A DNA stretch of 64,000 bases from Hymenobacter latericoloratus (GTDB lineage: Bacteria; Bacteroidota; Bacteroidia; Cytophagales; Hymenobacteraceae), in contig NZ_JACHNV010000001.1 of the NCBI RefSeq assembly GCF_014199535.1, positions 682,001-746,000 on the forward strand, read 5' to 3'. Of this stretch, positions 31,926 to 40,078 are shown in pieces; the first letter of the stretch is position 1, and the number at the start of each line of letters is the position of its first letter. The notes below the pieces were generated by a model. The model worked only from the letters and a program-made list of their open reading frames with translations, had not been told where the DNA came from and searched no databases. Both the position numbers and the translations under genes were made by a program.

Positions 31926-32225
31926 AAGCAACAAAGCGCGCCGCGGCGCGCCGAAGAAGTGCGAAAACAAAGGGAGTGGCCTTATAACCAGCCTACGCCC
32001 CGAATGGCACAAAAGTACGGAACAAATGGGCGCCAAGCCGAGGCCGCGCCCGCTTGGTTCCTACCCCTGCCCTGGGCCGCAACCGGGCCCCCGTATTTTG
32101 GCAGTAGCCGATGACGGTTGCCCGGCCGTGGGCCGCAACGCTAGGCAGCCTGAGAAAAGAGCGTCGGGTGCAGCTTGCGTACGGCGGCACAAATACCGAT
32201 TTTTGACGGCCCCAACCGGTTTTCT

Positions 32226-33110
32226 ATGTTGCTATCCGCCGCCGCCGCTCTCCTTCTTCGTGCCCAGGGTGGCGGCTGGCGGCGCTGTGTGCTACTGGCA
32301 GTGGTAGGGGCGGCCGTGGCCGGGTGCCAGCCCTCGGGGGCAGAAGTGGCGGTTTCGCGCCCGCCGGCCATGGCCGCGTCCCGCCCGAAAAATCCCGCGC
32401 CTGACGTCCGGCCGATAACCGCCGCGCCCGACTCTCTGCAGCTAACGCCCCTGCTACCCCTGGCCGCAGTACCCGATTCCGTGCGGCGGGCCGTGGAAGT
32501 GCTACGCGCCCGGCTAGGGCCAGCCGCCGCCGGGTTGCGCCCGCAGGTGCTGGAGCGGGCTTGTGTGGGCTACTTGAATCTGCGAAAAGCCGGTCTCGTG
32601 CGGCAGGCCGGCATCCTGGCCGTAGCCGATATGGATATGCCCTCCTCGGAGCCGCGGCTGTGGGTGCTTGATTTGCCCGCGGGCCGGGTGCTGCACCACA
32701 GCCACGTGGCGCACGGCCGAGGCTCGGGGCGTTTGCGGGCCCGGCGCTTTTCCAATACGTTAAAATCGGCGTGCACTTCCCTAGGCTTCTACCAGACCCT
32801 GGACACTTACCAGGGTAAGCATGGCCTTTCGCGGCGGCTGCGCGGGCTGGATGCCGGCCAGAATACCAATGCCCTGCGCCGTTACGTAGTGCTGCACGCC
32901 GCCGACTACGTGAGCCGCCAGTACCGCGAGCAGCACGGGCAGGTAGGCTACAGCCGGGGCTGCCCGGCCCTACCCCCCGATCAATACCGGGCCATCATCC
33001 GGACTATGGGCCAGGGTGGCTGCCTTTACCTTAGCGGACCGGGGTTGGAATCGAAGTGGCTGAAGGGCTCCGTTGCGGCCAGCCAGTTAGCCGCCCAGGG
33101 CTGGCGCTGA
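32226..33110 (+). CDS. L,D-transpeptidase-family (YkuD-like) lipoprotein
   Basis: 294 residues from the ATG at 32226, which gives a lipoprotein signal peptide (RRCVLLAVVGAAVAGC, Cys 34); the ATG at 32175 would put 17 polar residues in front. Low-complexity Pro/Ala linker to about 75, then a murein L,D-transpeptidase catalytic-domain family core: VGYLNLRKAG, LWVLDLPAGRVLHHSHVAHG, SLGFYQTLDTYQGKHGLSRRLRGLD, VVLHAADYVS and catalytic SRGCPALPPDQ with the nucleophilic Cys. Would act in the periplasm on peptidoglycan stem peptides. A paralogue lies at 40079. Activity not proven from sequence. Confidence 0.8.
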   Translation: MLLSAAAALLLRAQGGGWRRCVLLAVVGAAVAGCQPSGAEVAVSRPPAMAASRPKNPAPDVRPITAAPDSLQLTPLLPLAAVPDSVRRAVEVLRARLGPAAAGLRPQVLERACVGYLNLRKAGLVRQAGILAVADMDMPSSEPRLWVLDLPAGRVLHHSHVAHGRGSGRLRARRFSNTLKSACTSLGFYQTLDTYQGKHGLSRRLRGLDAGQNTNALRRYVVLHAADYVSRQYREQHGQVGYSRGCPALPPDQYRAIIRTMGQGGCLYLSGPGLESKWLKGSVAASQLAAQGWR

Positions 33111-33829
33111 AGGCGGTGCCCAACTGCTGCTGGTGTTAGAGGCAGTGCTAGGAATGTACTAAGTTATTATATAACATTATTTACAATGATGGTCCTTTGA
33201 AATTGTTCGGATAACTGTTAGAATTATGAACTGTTAAATTACATATGTCTGATTATCATTGATTAAAATTTTATTTGATTGAAATAATTATAATATTAAT
33301 TGTTATAGGTAAAAAATAAAATTATCGTGTTTAGACGGGACGCAGTCCTCTTTCATCGGGTGATTACGGAGTTTCAGCTAAAAGCCCGGGTTGGTTAAAG
33401 CCGAAATTTGGTTACCTACGTAGATTTGTAATCCAAAATGGGAAGCAGTTCCCGTTTTGAGCGCTGACTTTGGTTTTAACGGGTATATCACAGCCGCTCA
33501 CATCCGGGGCAAACAACAGCCTAATAAGGTGTTGAGGGTTGTGGTCAGGCATTTTAGTTGGAGTGCTAATGGATTGGCAAGTGGTAAGCAAGTATGAAAT
33601 TTTCTCTTCTTGGGAAATGCAAATTGTTTTCTCCTGGGGTGCGTGCTCCAGCAGGTTGCCGCTAGGCAAAGCAGGCATAGCACACTAAGTCACCTGTTCT
33701 GCCCGTCTGCCCGCCCTTCTACCCCAGTACCTGGCCCCAATACGAGTCACTACGCACACTGTACATACCTACTTAGAGGCTGCATAAGAGCCATCATCAG
33801 TTCTACCTGCCTCTGCATACTGTTTTTCA
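33111..33829. other. Gene-poor stretch with AT-rich core
   Basis: About 720 bases with no gene I trust. Bases about 33150-33335 are extremely AT-rich, in sharp contrast with the rest of the window. At 33434-33459 an imperfect hairpin (CAAAATGGGAA / TTCCCGTTTTG, one wobble, GCAG loop) is present. A minus-strand frame of 88 codons (33412-33678) and short plus-strand frames show no family resemblance. Could be a scar of an insertion or a regulatory or bent region. Confidence 0.5.
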
Positions 33830-34201
33830 ATGACTAAAATCTCTACTGTGCTGTGCTTGCTGCTAAGCTTTATGCTGGGCAGCTGTGCGTATGATAAGGC
33901 CGATGAAATAGCGGAGCCCAAAGTGCCCTGTACTACCCCGGCCGTGGTTTCCTATAGCGTTTCTATTTCGCCGCTGCTGGACAAAAACTGCCGAAGCTGC
34001 CACAACCCCGCCCTGCTCACGGGCAGCGTTAACCTGGAGGATTTCTCCGTGATTCAGAAGTACATCCGCTCGGGCGAGCTGATGGGCAACGTGAAGCATC
34101 TGCCGGGCTATAACCCTATGCCCCAGGGCGGAACCAAGCTGTCGGATTGTGATATTGAGCTGTTGCAGAAATGGGTAGATGCGGGCGCTCCTAACAACTA
34201 A
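33830..34201 (+). CDS. Monohaem c-type cytochrome lipoprotein
   Basis: 123 residues. Lipoprotein signal peptide (LLLSFMLGSC, Cys 19). One haem c attachment site CRSCH (54-58) and a likely distal Met ligand in NPMPQGG (Met 97), followed by LLQKWVDAGAPNN, a common end of small cytochrome c domains in Bacteroidota. Would be tethered to the periplasmic or outer-membrane face and pass single electrons. First gene of a six-gene co-directional set; 6 bases before a YceI gene. Confidence 0.85.
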   Translation: MTKISTVLCLLLSFMLGSCAYDKADEIAEPKVPCTTPAVVSYSVSISPLLDKNCRSCHNPALLTGSVNLEDFSVIQKYIRSGELMGNVKHLPGYNPMPQGGTKLSDCDIELLQKWVDAGAPNN

Positions 34202-34207
34202 ATAAGG

Positions 34208-34801
34208 ATGCGAAGCCTGATCCGTTCCGTGAGCTTACCAATTTGTGGCCTGCTGCTTTCCCTGGCCGGGGGAGTTACCACTGGGCTGGCCCAGGGCAAA
34301 TACATGACCCAAAAGGGGGTAGTAAGCTTCTTCTCCAGCAGCATCCTCGAAGACATTGAGGCCCATACCGAGCAGGCCGCAGGCCTGATTGATTTGCAGA
34401 CCCAGCAGCTGGCGTTCAGCATTCCAATCAAGTCGTTCCAGTTTAAGCGCACCCTCATGCAGGAGCACTTCAACGAGAACTACATGGACTCCGACCGGTT
34501 CCCAAAATCGTCTTTCCGGGGTAAAATTCTGGATTTTGACCCGGCTACCCTGGCCAGCGGCCAGTCGCAGCGCGTGACGGTGGAGGGCGACCTGACCATC
34601 CACGGCGTTACCAAGCACCTGACGGTAACCGGAGCCCTGCAGCAGCAAAGCGGCCAGCTGATGGTGAATGCCTACTTCAGCGTAGCGCCGGCCGACTACG
34701 GCATTGAAATTCCGCTGCTGGTGCGCGAGAACATTGCCAAAATCGTCGGGATTAAAGTGGTCATGTCCTGCGAGGCCGTTTCCCAGCTCACCGCCAAATA
34801 A
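34208..34801 (+). CDS. YceI family lipocalin-like periplasmic protein
   Basis: 197 residues with a signal peptide (LLLSLAGGVTTGLAQG). YceI-type beta-barrel: GVVSFFSSSILEDIEAHTEQ, AFSIPIKSFQFKRTLMQEHFNENYMDSDRFP, VTVEGDLTIHGVTKHLTVTG. Structurally known members bind isoprenoid or quinone-like lipids in a hydrophobic pore. Lies between a cytochrome lipoprotein and a DUF5777 barrel, which points to a shared envelope redox or lipid role (inference). Confidence 0.9.
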   Translation: MRSLIRSVSLPICGLLLSLAGGVTTGLAQGKYMTQKGVVSFFSSSILEDIEAHTEQAAGLIDLQTQQLAFSIPIKSFQFKRTLMQEHFNENYMDSDRFPKSSFRGKILDFDPATLASGQSQRVTVEGDLTIHGVTKHLTVTGALQQQSGQLMVNAYFSVAPADYGIEIPLLVRENIAKIVGIKVVMSCEAVSQLTAK

Positions 34802-34864
34802 GTTCAGCTATTGTACCGCCGGCCCTGGGGGCTGGGCCGGGTTTCACCGCTTTTGCTTTTCTAT

Positions 34865-35788
34865 ATGCATCCAACTTTTCCTCTCTACCGGGGCCGGCTG
34901 GCCTCTTTACTGGTGTTGCTGCTAACTGCCTGGGCCGGGCCGGCCTGGGCTCAGGACGACCTGCTGGGGCAACTGGAAACCCAGGCTACCCCCACGGCCG
35001 CCACGGAGGTAGTAGCCGCTACCTTCAAAAGTACCCGCCTCATTAACGGGCATACCGTAGAAACGCCCGGACAGGGCACCATGGTATTCCTGATTTCGCA
35101 CCGCTTTGGTACACTGAACAGCGGCGCCTACAATTTCTTCGGCCTCGACCAGGCCAGCATCCGGCTGGGGTTGGAGTACGCCCTTACCGATAAGCTGGAA
35201 ATAGGCATCGGCCGCAGCTCCCTGGAAAAAACCCTGGATGGCTTCGTGAAGTACCGGGCCCTGCGCCAAAGCACCGGCCGCCGGGCCATGCCCGTGAGTG
35301 TTACGCTGTTTGCCAGCTCGGCCCTGAATACGTTGCGCGATGACCGCTCGTGGTACACCACCTCGCACCGCATGAACTACTCCTACCAGGCCCTGATTGC
35401 GCGCAAGTTCAACCCCAGCCTGTCGGTGCAGCTAATGCCCACCCTGATTCACCGCAACCTGGTGGAAGACAGAACCCAGTCGAACGATGTGTACGCGGTG
35501 GGCATTGGCGGACGCCACAAACTCACCAAGCGCACCTCTCTGAACGCGGAGTACTACTACCTGGTGCCGCGCACGGCGCCCACGGGCGTGCGCAATGCGC
35601 TGGCTCTGGGCTTCGATATCGAGACGGGCGGCCACATTTTTCAGCTGCACGTGACCAATTCCCAGGGCATGATTGAAAAGTTCTTCGTGGCCAACACCCG
35701 GGGCAACTTCTTCAAGGGCGACCTGTACTTCGGCTTCAACGTCAACCGCAACTTCACCATCCGGCCCAAAGAGGGCTTCCGGAAATAG
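34865..35788 (+). CDS. DUF5777 family outer-membrane beta-barrel protein
   Basis: 307 residues from the ATG at 34865 (MHPTFPLYRGRLASLLVLLL); a TTG 18 codons upstream is less likely. Signal peptide cut after AWAQ. The body is a chain of amphipathic strands: ATFKSTRLINGHTVETP, MVFLISHRFGTLNSGAYNFFGLDQASIRLGLEYAL, IGIGRSSLEKTLDGFVKY, NAEYYYLVPRT, DLYFGFNVNRNFTI. This matches DUF5777 as I know it, a barrel often seen next to cytochrome and YceI genes. Probably outer membrane; cargo unknown. Confidence 0.8.
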   Translation: MHPTFPLYRGRLASLLVLLLTAWAGPAWAQDDLLGQLETQATPTAATEVVAATFKSTRLINGHTVETPGQGTMVFLISHRFGTLNSGAYNFFGLDQASIRLGLEYALTDKLEIGIGRSSLEKTLDGFVKYRALRQSTGRRAMPVSVTLFASSALNTLRDDRSWYTTSHRMNYSYQALIARKFNPSLSVQLMPTLIHRNLVEDRTQSNDVYAVGIGGRHKLTKRTSLNAEYYYLVPRTAPTGVRNALALGFDIETGGHIFQLHVTNSQGMIEKFFVANTRGNFFKGDLYFGFNVNRNFTIRPKEGFRK

Positions 35789-35826
35789 CATTTCTCACCC
35801 ATTCTCTTACCTCACCCTTTTACCGT

Positions 35827-36273
35827 ATGAATCTGAAAGTTACTACCCTGGCAGTACTCCTGATGGGCTCTGCCGCACTTGTAGCCTGCGAAAAAGACGA
35901 AACCACCACCGCTACCCCCACGGATTCGGTGGAAATGACGGCTACCCTTGATGGCAAGCAGGAGGTAGGCCCGAACAACTCGGCCGCTACCGGCACCATG
36001 ACGGGCACCTACAACAAAACCACCCGCACCCTGAGCTACCGCGTTACCTACCAGGGCTTCACGCCCACCATGGGCCACCTCCACCGCGGAGCCGCGGGCA
36101 CCAACGGCAACCCGTTCGTTTCTTTCTCCAACGTTACCACCTCGCCCATCACGGGCACGGCTACCCTTTCGGAGGCCGACGCAGCCCTGCTGCTGAAGGG
36201 CGAAACCTACGTAAACCTGCACTCCCAGGCCTACGCGGGCGGCGAAATCCGGGGGCAGGTAATGTCGAAGTAA
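35827..36273 (+). CDS. CHRD domain lipoprotein
   Basis: 148 residues, lipoprotein signal peptide (LLMGSAALVAC, Cys 21). One CHRD domain: MTATLDGKQEVGPNNSAATG, LSYRVTYQGFTPTMGHLHRG, VNLHSQAYAGGEIRGQV. The paired His residues in HLHRG and LHS are the conserved features of the family, found in secreted bacterial proteins and in chordin. Role unknown; the His pattern would suit metal or ligand binding (inference). Confidence 0.88.
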   Translation: MNLKVTTLAVLLMGSAALVACEKDETTTATPTDSVEMTATLDGKQEVGPNNSAATGTMTGTYNKTTRTLSYRVTYQGFTPTMGHLHRGAAGTNGNPFVSFSNVTTSPITGTATLSEADAALLLKGETYVNLHSQAYAGGEIRGQVMSK

Positions 36274-36321
36274 CCTCTGCTCTTATCCAGTCCTGAATCC
36301 CGTTTGCTATAGCCAAAACGC

Positions 36322-36750
36322 GTGAAGCACAACCGATTTCTGCAGCTAGGCTTGGGCTTGCTGGTGCTGCTGGTGTGGGCCAGCTGGGAAGAACCCAGTC
36401 TGCATCATTACGCGCGGCCCGTGCGCTTTCTGCAAGTGCAGGTAGATGGCTTGGCCGCCCCCGCCGAGGCCGCCACGGTGCAGCGGCAGGTAGCCGCCGT
36501 GCCCGGCGTGGCCGCTTGCGTTATTAACAGCAGCACGCAGGTCGCTACCGTGCTGTTCCACGAGGAGGATGTTTCGGAGGCTGATCTTGAGCGGGTACTT
36601 TCCGTGGGCGGAACCTTCCGGATAACCCGGCCCCAACAGGCGCCGGCCGCGCCTACGGGCCGGGAGTGCCCGGTGCCCGCCAGTTACCTCGAAACCCTGG
36701 ACCAGATTCGGTTTGCCCTGAATCTGCGGCGGCTGTTCATTTCAGTATAA
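36322..36750 (+). CDS. HMA-like membrane-anchored protein lacking the CxxC motif
   Basis: 142 residues with a GTG start at 36322. One N-terminal membrane helix (FLQLGLGLLVLLVWASW). Residues about 33-95 follow the beta-alpha-beta-beta-alpha pattern of heavy-metal-associated domains (VRFLQVQVDGL, VQRQVAAVPGVAACVINSSTQVATVLFHEEDVSEADLERVL). The CxxC expected in the first loop is replaced by AAPAEA. It therefore probably does not bind copper or zinc in the usual way. The C-terminal 30 residues contain one more Cys and a helix. Assignment to the HMA fold is tentative. Confidence 0.5.
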   Translation: MKHNRFLQLGLGLLVLLVWASWEEPSLHHYARPVRFLQVQVDGLAAPAEAATVQRQVAAVPGVAACVINSSTQVATVLFHEEDVSEADLERVLSVGGTFRITRPQQAPAAPTGRECPVPASYLETLDQIRFALNLRRLFISV

Positions 36751-36764
36751 GCTCCCAACCCTTA

Positions 36765-36794
36765 GTAGCCGGAAACCAGCTGGTTTCCGGCTAC
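36765..36794. promoter_or_regulatory. 30-bp perfect palindrome between two envelope genes
   Basis: GTAGCCGGAAACCAG (36765-36779) is followed without spacer by its reverse complement (36780-36794). As RNA it makes a 13-bp hairpin with an AGCT loop; only a short TTTCTTG run follows 6 bases later. Either a terminator of the upstream gene or an operator for the globin gene. Confidence 0.5.
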
Positions 36795-36829
36795 CCGTAT
36801 TTCTTGATTCTCCACTTTTTCCTGTTCTT

Positions 36830-37318
36830 ATGATCTTACCTCGACTCCAGTTTCCGGCCGTTTTGCTGCTGGCCGGTACCCTATGCTTCACCACGGCCTG
36901 CGGCTCTAAGGAGGCAGACCCTACGCCCACCCTGTATGAGCGCATGGGCGGCCTGAAGGGAGTGGAAGGGTTTGTGGACGTGCTGATGGCCAATGTAGCG
37001 GCCGAAACGGAAGTGAAAAACTCCCAGATGCTGCGCACCCACACCCCCCTGCTCAACGACCCCGACAAGCCCGCCCGCCTGGCCCGCCTGCGGAACAACT
37101 TTATTAATCAGATGGGCGAGGCTACCGGCGGTCCGCTCAAGTACACGGGCCTGAGCATGCTGACGGCCCACAAAGGCATGATGATTACCGAAACCGAATG
37201 GGCCGTGTGGCGCCAGGCGGCCGACGCCTCCATGGCGGTCAACAAGCTGGGCGACAAGGAAAAAGCCGAGCTGGCGGCCATCCTCGACGAAATGAAAGCT
37301 GCCACCGTAGGCCACTAG
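36830..37318 (+). CDS. Group 1 truncated haemoglobin as a lipoprotein
   Basis: 162 residues. A lipoprotein signal peptide (LLLAGTLCFTTAC, Cys 24) is fused to a truncated globin: LYERMGGLKGVEGFVDVLM (33-53), LRNNFINQMGEATGGP (87-102), and YTGLSMLTAHKGMMIT with the proximal His 114, then WAVWRQAADASM. Group 1 truncated globins bind O2 or NO; nearly all known ones are cytosolic, so envelope localisation is notable. Last gene of the cytochrome-YceI-DUF5777-CHRD-HMA set, ending at a bidirectional terminator. Confidence 0.85.
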   Translation: MILPRLQFPAVLLLAGTLCFTTACGSKEADPTPTLYERMGGLKGVEGFVDVLMANVAAETEVKNSQMLRTHTPLLNDPDKPARLARLRNNFINQMGEATGGPLKYTGLSMLTAHKGMMITETEWAVWRQAADASMAVNKLGDKEKAELAAILDEMKAATVGH

Positions 37319-37341
37319 GCCCACCAACCCTGTTTTCACTA

Positions 37342-37376
37342 AAAAAGCCCCACCGGATAATCCGGTGGGGCTTTTT
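37342..37376. terminator. Bidirectional terminator between globin and amylase genes
   Basis: AAAAAGCCCCACCGGA (37342-37357) and TCCGGTGGGGCTTTTT (37361-37376) are perfect inverted copies around TAA. A on the left and T on the right make it work for both converging genes. Confidence 0.93.
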
Positions 37377-37402
37377 GGGTACAAGGAGGGTAGGGCTGGA
37401 GG

Positions 37403-39772
37403 TTACTTGACCACCACTTTCCGGCTCAGGCCCAGCTCCGGCACGTGCAGCTGGTACACGCCCGCCGGCAGGGCTTGGCCTACGCGCAGGCGCTGCTCGG
37501 TGGAGCCGGGGTAGAGGCGCACCGACTGCTCGTGCACGAGGCGGCCGGTCAGGTCGAGTAGGCGCAGGGTGGCCGTCACGTCCTTCGGGGAGAGCAGCAC
37601 CACCTCAATACGGTCGGCGCTGGTGGGGTTCGGGTACACGGCCAGGTCGGCGGTGGTTACGGTTTCCGTGGCCGGGTTGGCCGCCAGCACGGCACTTTCG
37701 CGCAGGGCAGTGGGGCTGAGTACGGCCGGAGCGGTGTAGGTAACTTTCACGAAGGCGCGCTGAGCGGGATTGGTGGCCGCGGCGTTCTTGGCGCGCAGGG
37801 TAATCCAGCCGGTAGCCGTGGGCGTGTAAGTGCCGGTGAGGGTGCCGGTGCCGGTTTTGCTGCTCAGGATGGTGCCGCTGCCGTTCACCAGCTCCACAGC
37901 CAGGCTGCGGGTAGCGTCGGTCGGAATCAGGCTGTAGCTGACGGCTTTGCCCGAGGCTACGTAAATGCGGCCCGCCGTGCGGTAGGCCGTGGAGGAAGCC
38001 GGCAGCTGCCCGCCCTGCTTCAGCGACGAAGCGTGGGAGTCGCCCAGGTCGTCGGCCAGTTCCCACTCCTGGGTGGTTGTCAGCGCGGCGCGGGTGTAGT
38101 TGGTACTGATGCCCGTAGGCGCCCACACCGAGTAGCCCCGGCGGCCGCCGCTGGCCGTGCCGTTGCAGGGCGGGGTGTTGATGGTTACGGTCTGGGCGCT
38201 GCTCACCGTTACGGTAGCCGTGCCGTTGGCCCCGGAGTAATCTTTCAGCACGGTACCCGGCGCGAAGTCGCAGGAAACCGTGTGGTTCTGCCAGGCCGAG
38301 AAGTTGTCGTTGATGCCGATGATGGCCTTGGTGCTCCGCTCAATTACCAGGTGGTCGGGGGCCTGGTAGCGCACTTTGTAGGCGCCATCCTTGAAGCGCA
38401 GGTTCTGGTGGCACCAGATCAGGTTCTCAATGTCGGAGCGCTGGGGTAAGTCGGCGGTGCTGGTGGGCTGGTGCGAGTAGCGTTTGCCGGTGCTGCCCAC
38501 GTTAAACAAATCCTCGAAGAAAATCTGGGGGGAACCATCCACGGCCAGCGCCGCCGCATAAGCCGCCGAAAGGCGCGGATCGAACGGGTCGATGTGGGGG
38601 GCCAGCTCCGAGCCCGTGTTCCAGCCCGTGTAGTTGCCCGTGCTGCTCACCTGGGGCCGGAAGGTGTCATGGTTGTTTACGAAGGGCACCGTGCGGTGCA
38701 CATACTGTCCGTTGATGTTGAATACCCGGGCGCCCTGCTGGTAGCCGGGCAAGGAGCCCACATCAAAGTTGCCGCCCCCACTAATGATGTTATAGAGGCC
38801 GTTGCGCAGGGAAAAATCGAAGGTGCCGGCGCGGTTCTGCACGTTGGCCACCCAGCCATCCATCTGCCCCCCGGAGCCTACCCACTCGCCCACGGCGTAC
38901 ATAGTAGCCCCGCCCGAAGCCCAGCCCGCGTTGCTCTGCAGGTTGTAGAGAAAATCTTCGGAGGCAAAATCCGGAAAGTGCTTCACGGCGTCCATGCGCA
39001 CCCCGTCAAAGCCCACTTGCTTCTTGTACCAGATCAGCCAGTTCCGCACCCCGTTGCGCATGTAGTCGGCGCCCTGGGCGGGGTTGAAGGTAGCGTTGGA
39101 GCTTTGCCCGTAGGAGCCGTTGTAGTAGCTCACGTCGGGCCCGAAGTACACGGCGTTCCAGTCGCCGGAGCTGGAGTTGTTGCCAGGGTTGGGGTTGAAG
39201 TTCTGCCAGTTTTTAGGGAAGCGGCCATTGCGGGCCAGGTAGTTGGCCGCGTCTTCCGAGGTAGCGGGCCGGCTGTAGCTCACGTACCGGAAGTTCTTGT
39301 ACTTGCTGGTTGAGTAGTCTTCCCAGGCGGCGGGGTCCTGGCCGCCGGCCCCGGTTTGGGAGCCGGCCCCATCGTTGTGGTTGAGCACGATGTCCTGCAC
39401 TACCTCAATGCCGTTGGCGTGCAGCACGGCCACGGCCCGCAGCAGCTCGTCCTTGGTGCCCAGGCGGGTAGCCACGAAGCCCTTCTGGTACTTGTCGCCG
39501 AGGTCATAGTTGTCGAAGGGCGAGTAGCCGTTGCCCTGGTTGCCATTCTTAATGCTGGGCGGCAGCCACACGGCATCAATGCCCATGGCTTTCAGGCGCG
39601 GGGCCAGCAGGGCAATGTAATTGGCCCAGCCGTTGGGGTAGTTGGTGTTCCAGTAGTCCCACCAGTAGCCCTGCAGAACTACTTTTTGGGCTTTGGCGGG
39701 TTGTCCGCCCAGCACTAGCAGCGCGGCGGCGGCCAGGGTGAGCTTACGCATCCAGGAGGTACACGTGTGCAT
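37403..39772 (-). CDS. Secreted GH13 alpha-amylase with type IX secretion tail
   Basis: 789 residues. Signal peptide about 1-28 (GGQPAKAQ). GH13 catalytic barrel with all four conserved regions: QDIVLNHN (126-133), GFDGVRMDAVKH with nucleophile Asp 261, MYAVGEW with acid/base Glu 296, and FVNNHDT with Asp 369. Domain C and a further beta-sandwich region (YTRAALTTTQEWEL... VYVASGK-like part, about 560-680) follow. The T9SS sorting domain is at the end: DLAVYPNPTSADRIEVVLLS, LLDLTGRLVHEQS, GVYQLHVPELGLSRKVVVK. Would degrade starch or glycogen outside the cell. Start codon options within the first 8 residues are possible (MRKLTLAAAA at residue 8). Confidence 0.93.
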   Translation of the reverse strand: MHTCTSWMRKLTLAAAALLVLGGQPAKAQKVVLQGYWWDYWNTNYPNGWANYIALLAPRLKAMGIDAVWLPPSIKNGNQGNGYSPFDNYDLGDKYQKGFVATRLGTKDELLRAVAVLHANGIEVVQDIVLNHNDGAGSQTGAGGQDPAAWEDYSTSKYKNFRYVSYSRPATSEDAANYLARNGRFPKNWQNFNPNPGNNSSSGDWNAVYFGPDVSYYNGSYGQSSNATFNPAQGADYMRNGVRNWLIWYKKQVGFDGVRMDAVKHFPDFASEDFLYNLQSNAGWASGGATMYAVGEWVGSGGQMDGWVANVQNRAGTFDFSLRNGLYNIISGGGNFDVGSLPGYQQGARVFNINGQYVHRTVPFVNNHDTFRPQVSSTGNYTGWNTGSELAPHIDPFDPRLSAAYAAALAVDGSPQIFFEDLFNVGSTGKRYSHQPTSTADLPQRSDIENLIWCHQNLRFKDGAYKVRYQAPDHLVIERSTKAIIGINDNFSAWQNHTVSCDFAPGTVLKDYSGANGTATVTVSSAQTVTINTPPCNGTASGGRRGYSVWAPTGISTNYTRAALTTTQEWELADDLGDSHASSLKQGGQLPASSTAYRTAGRIYVASGKAVSYSLIPTDATRSLAVELVNGSGTILSSKTGTGTLTGTYTPTATGWITLRAKNAAATNPAQRAFVKVTYTAPAVLSPTALRESAVLAANPATETVTTADLAVYPNPTSADRIEVVLLSPKDVTATLRLLDLTGRLVHEQSVRLYPGSTEQRLRVGQALPAGVYQLHVPELGLSRKVVVK

Positions 39773-40078
39773 GTGGGAAAGTGGGAATTGAGTGGTGGGA
39801 AAAAGACACGGCGCGGCAGGCGCCGATAAGAGCAGAATTGGGGCCTGTAAGATTAAAAATCGGCTACTAAAATTCTGGTGGCGTATTGGCAGATGCCGGT
39901 GCTCTTTTTGCCGTTTTTAACCGACCGGGAATCTATCAGCCGGAATGAGCATTATAGCTGCGGGCCCAGATTTTCGCTACCGGCAGGGCATCTGCAATGG
40001 CCAAAGTCTCGTAAAGCCTGTGGGGTCTGTTTGTGGTAAAGCAAGCGCCTTATCGAAACCCGAAACCAACCTGTGTCG
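39773..40078. other. Divergent intergenic region
   Basis: About 300 bases between the amylase gene (minus) and the second L,D-transpeptidase-family gene (plus). It must hold both promoters, but I see no good TAxxTTTG box, repeat or RNA structure. Confidence 0.4.

Noticed and set aside
33412..33678. Minus-strand frame of 88 codons in the gene-poor stretch
   Set aside because: No recognisable domain, signal peptide or promoter, and it runs through an imperfect hairpin. Kept as unannotated.
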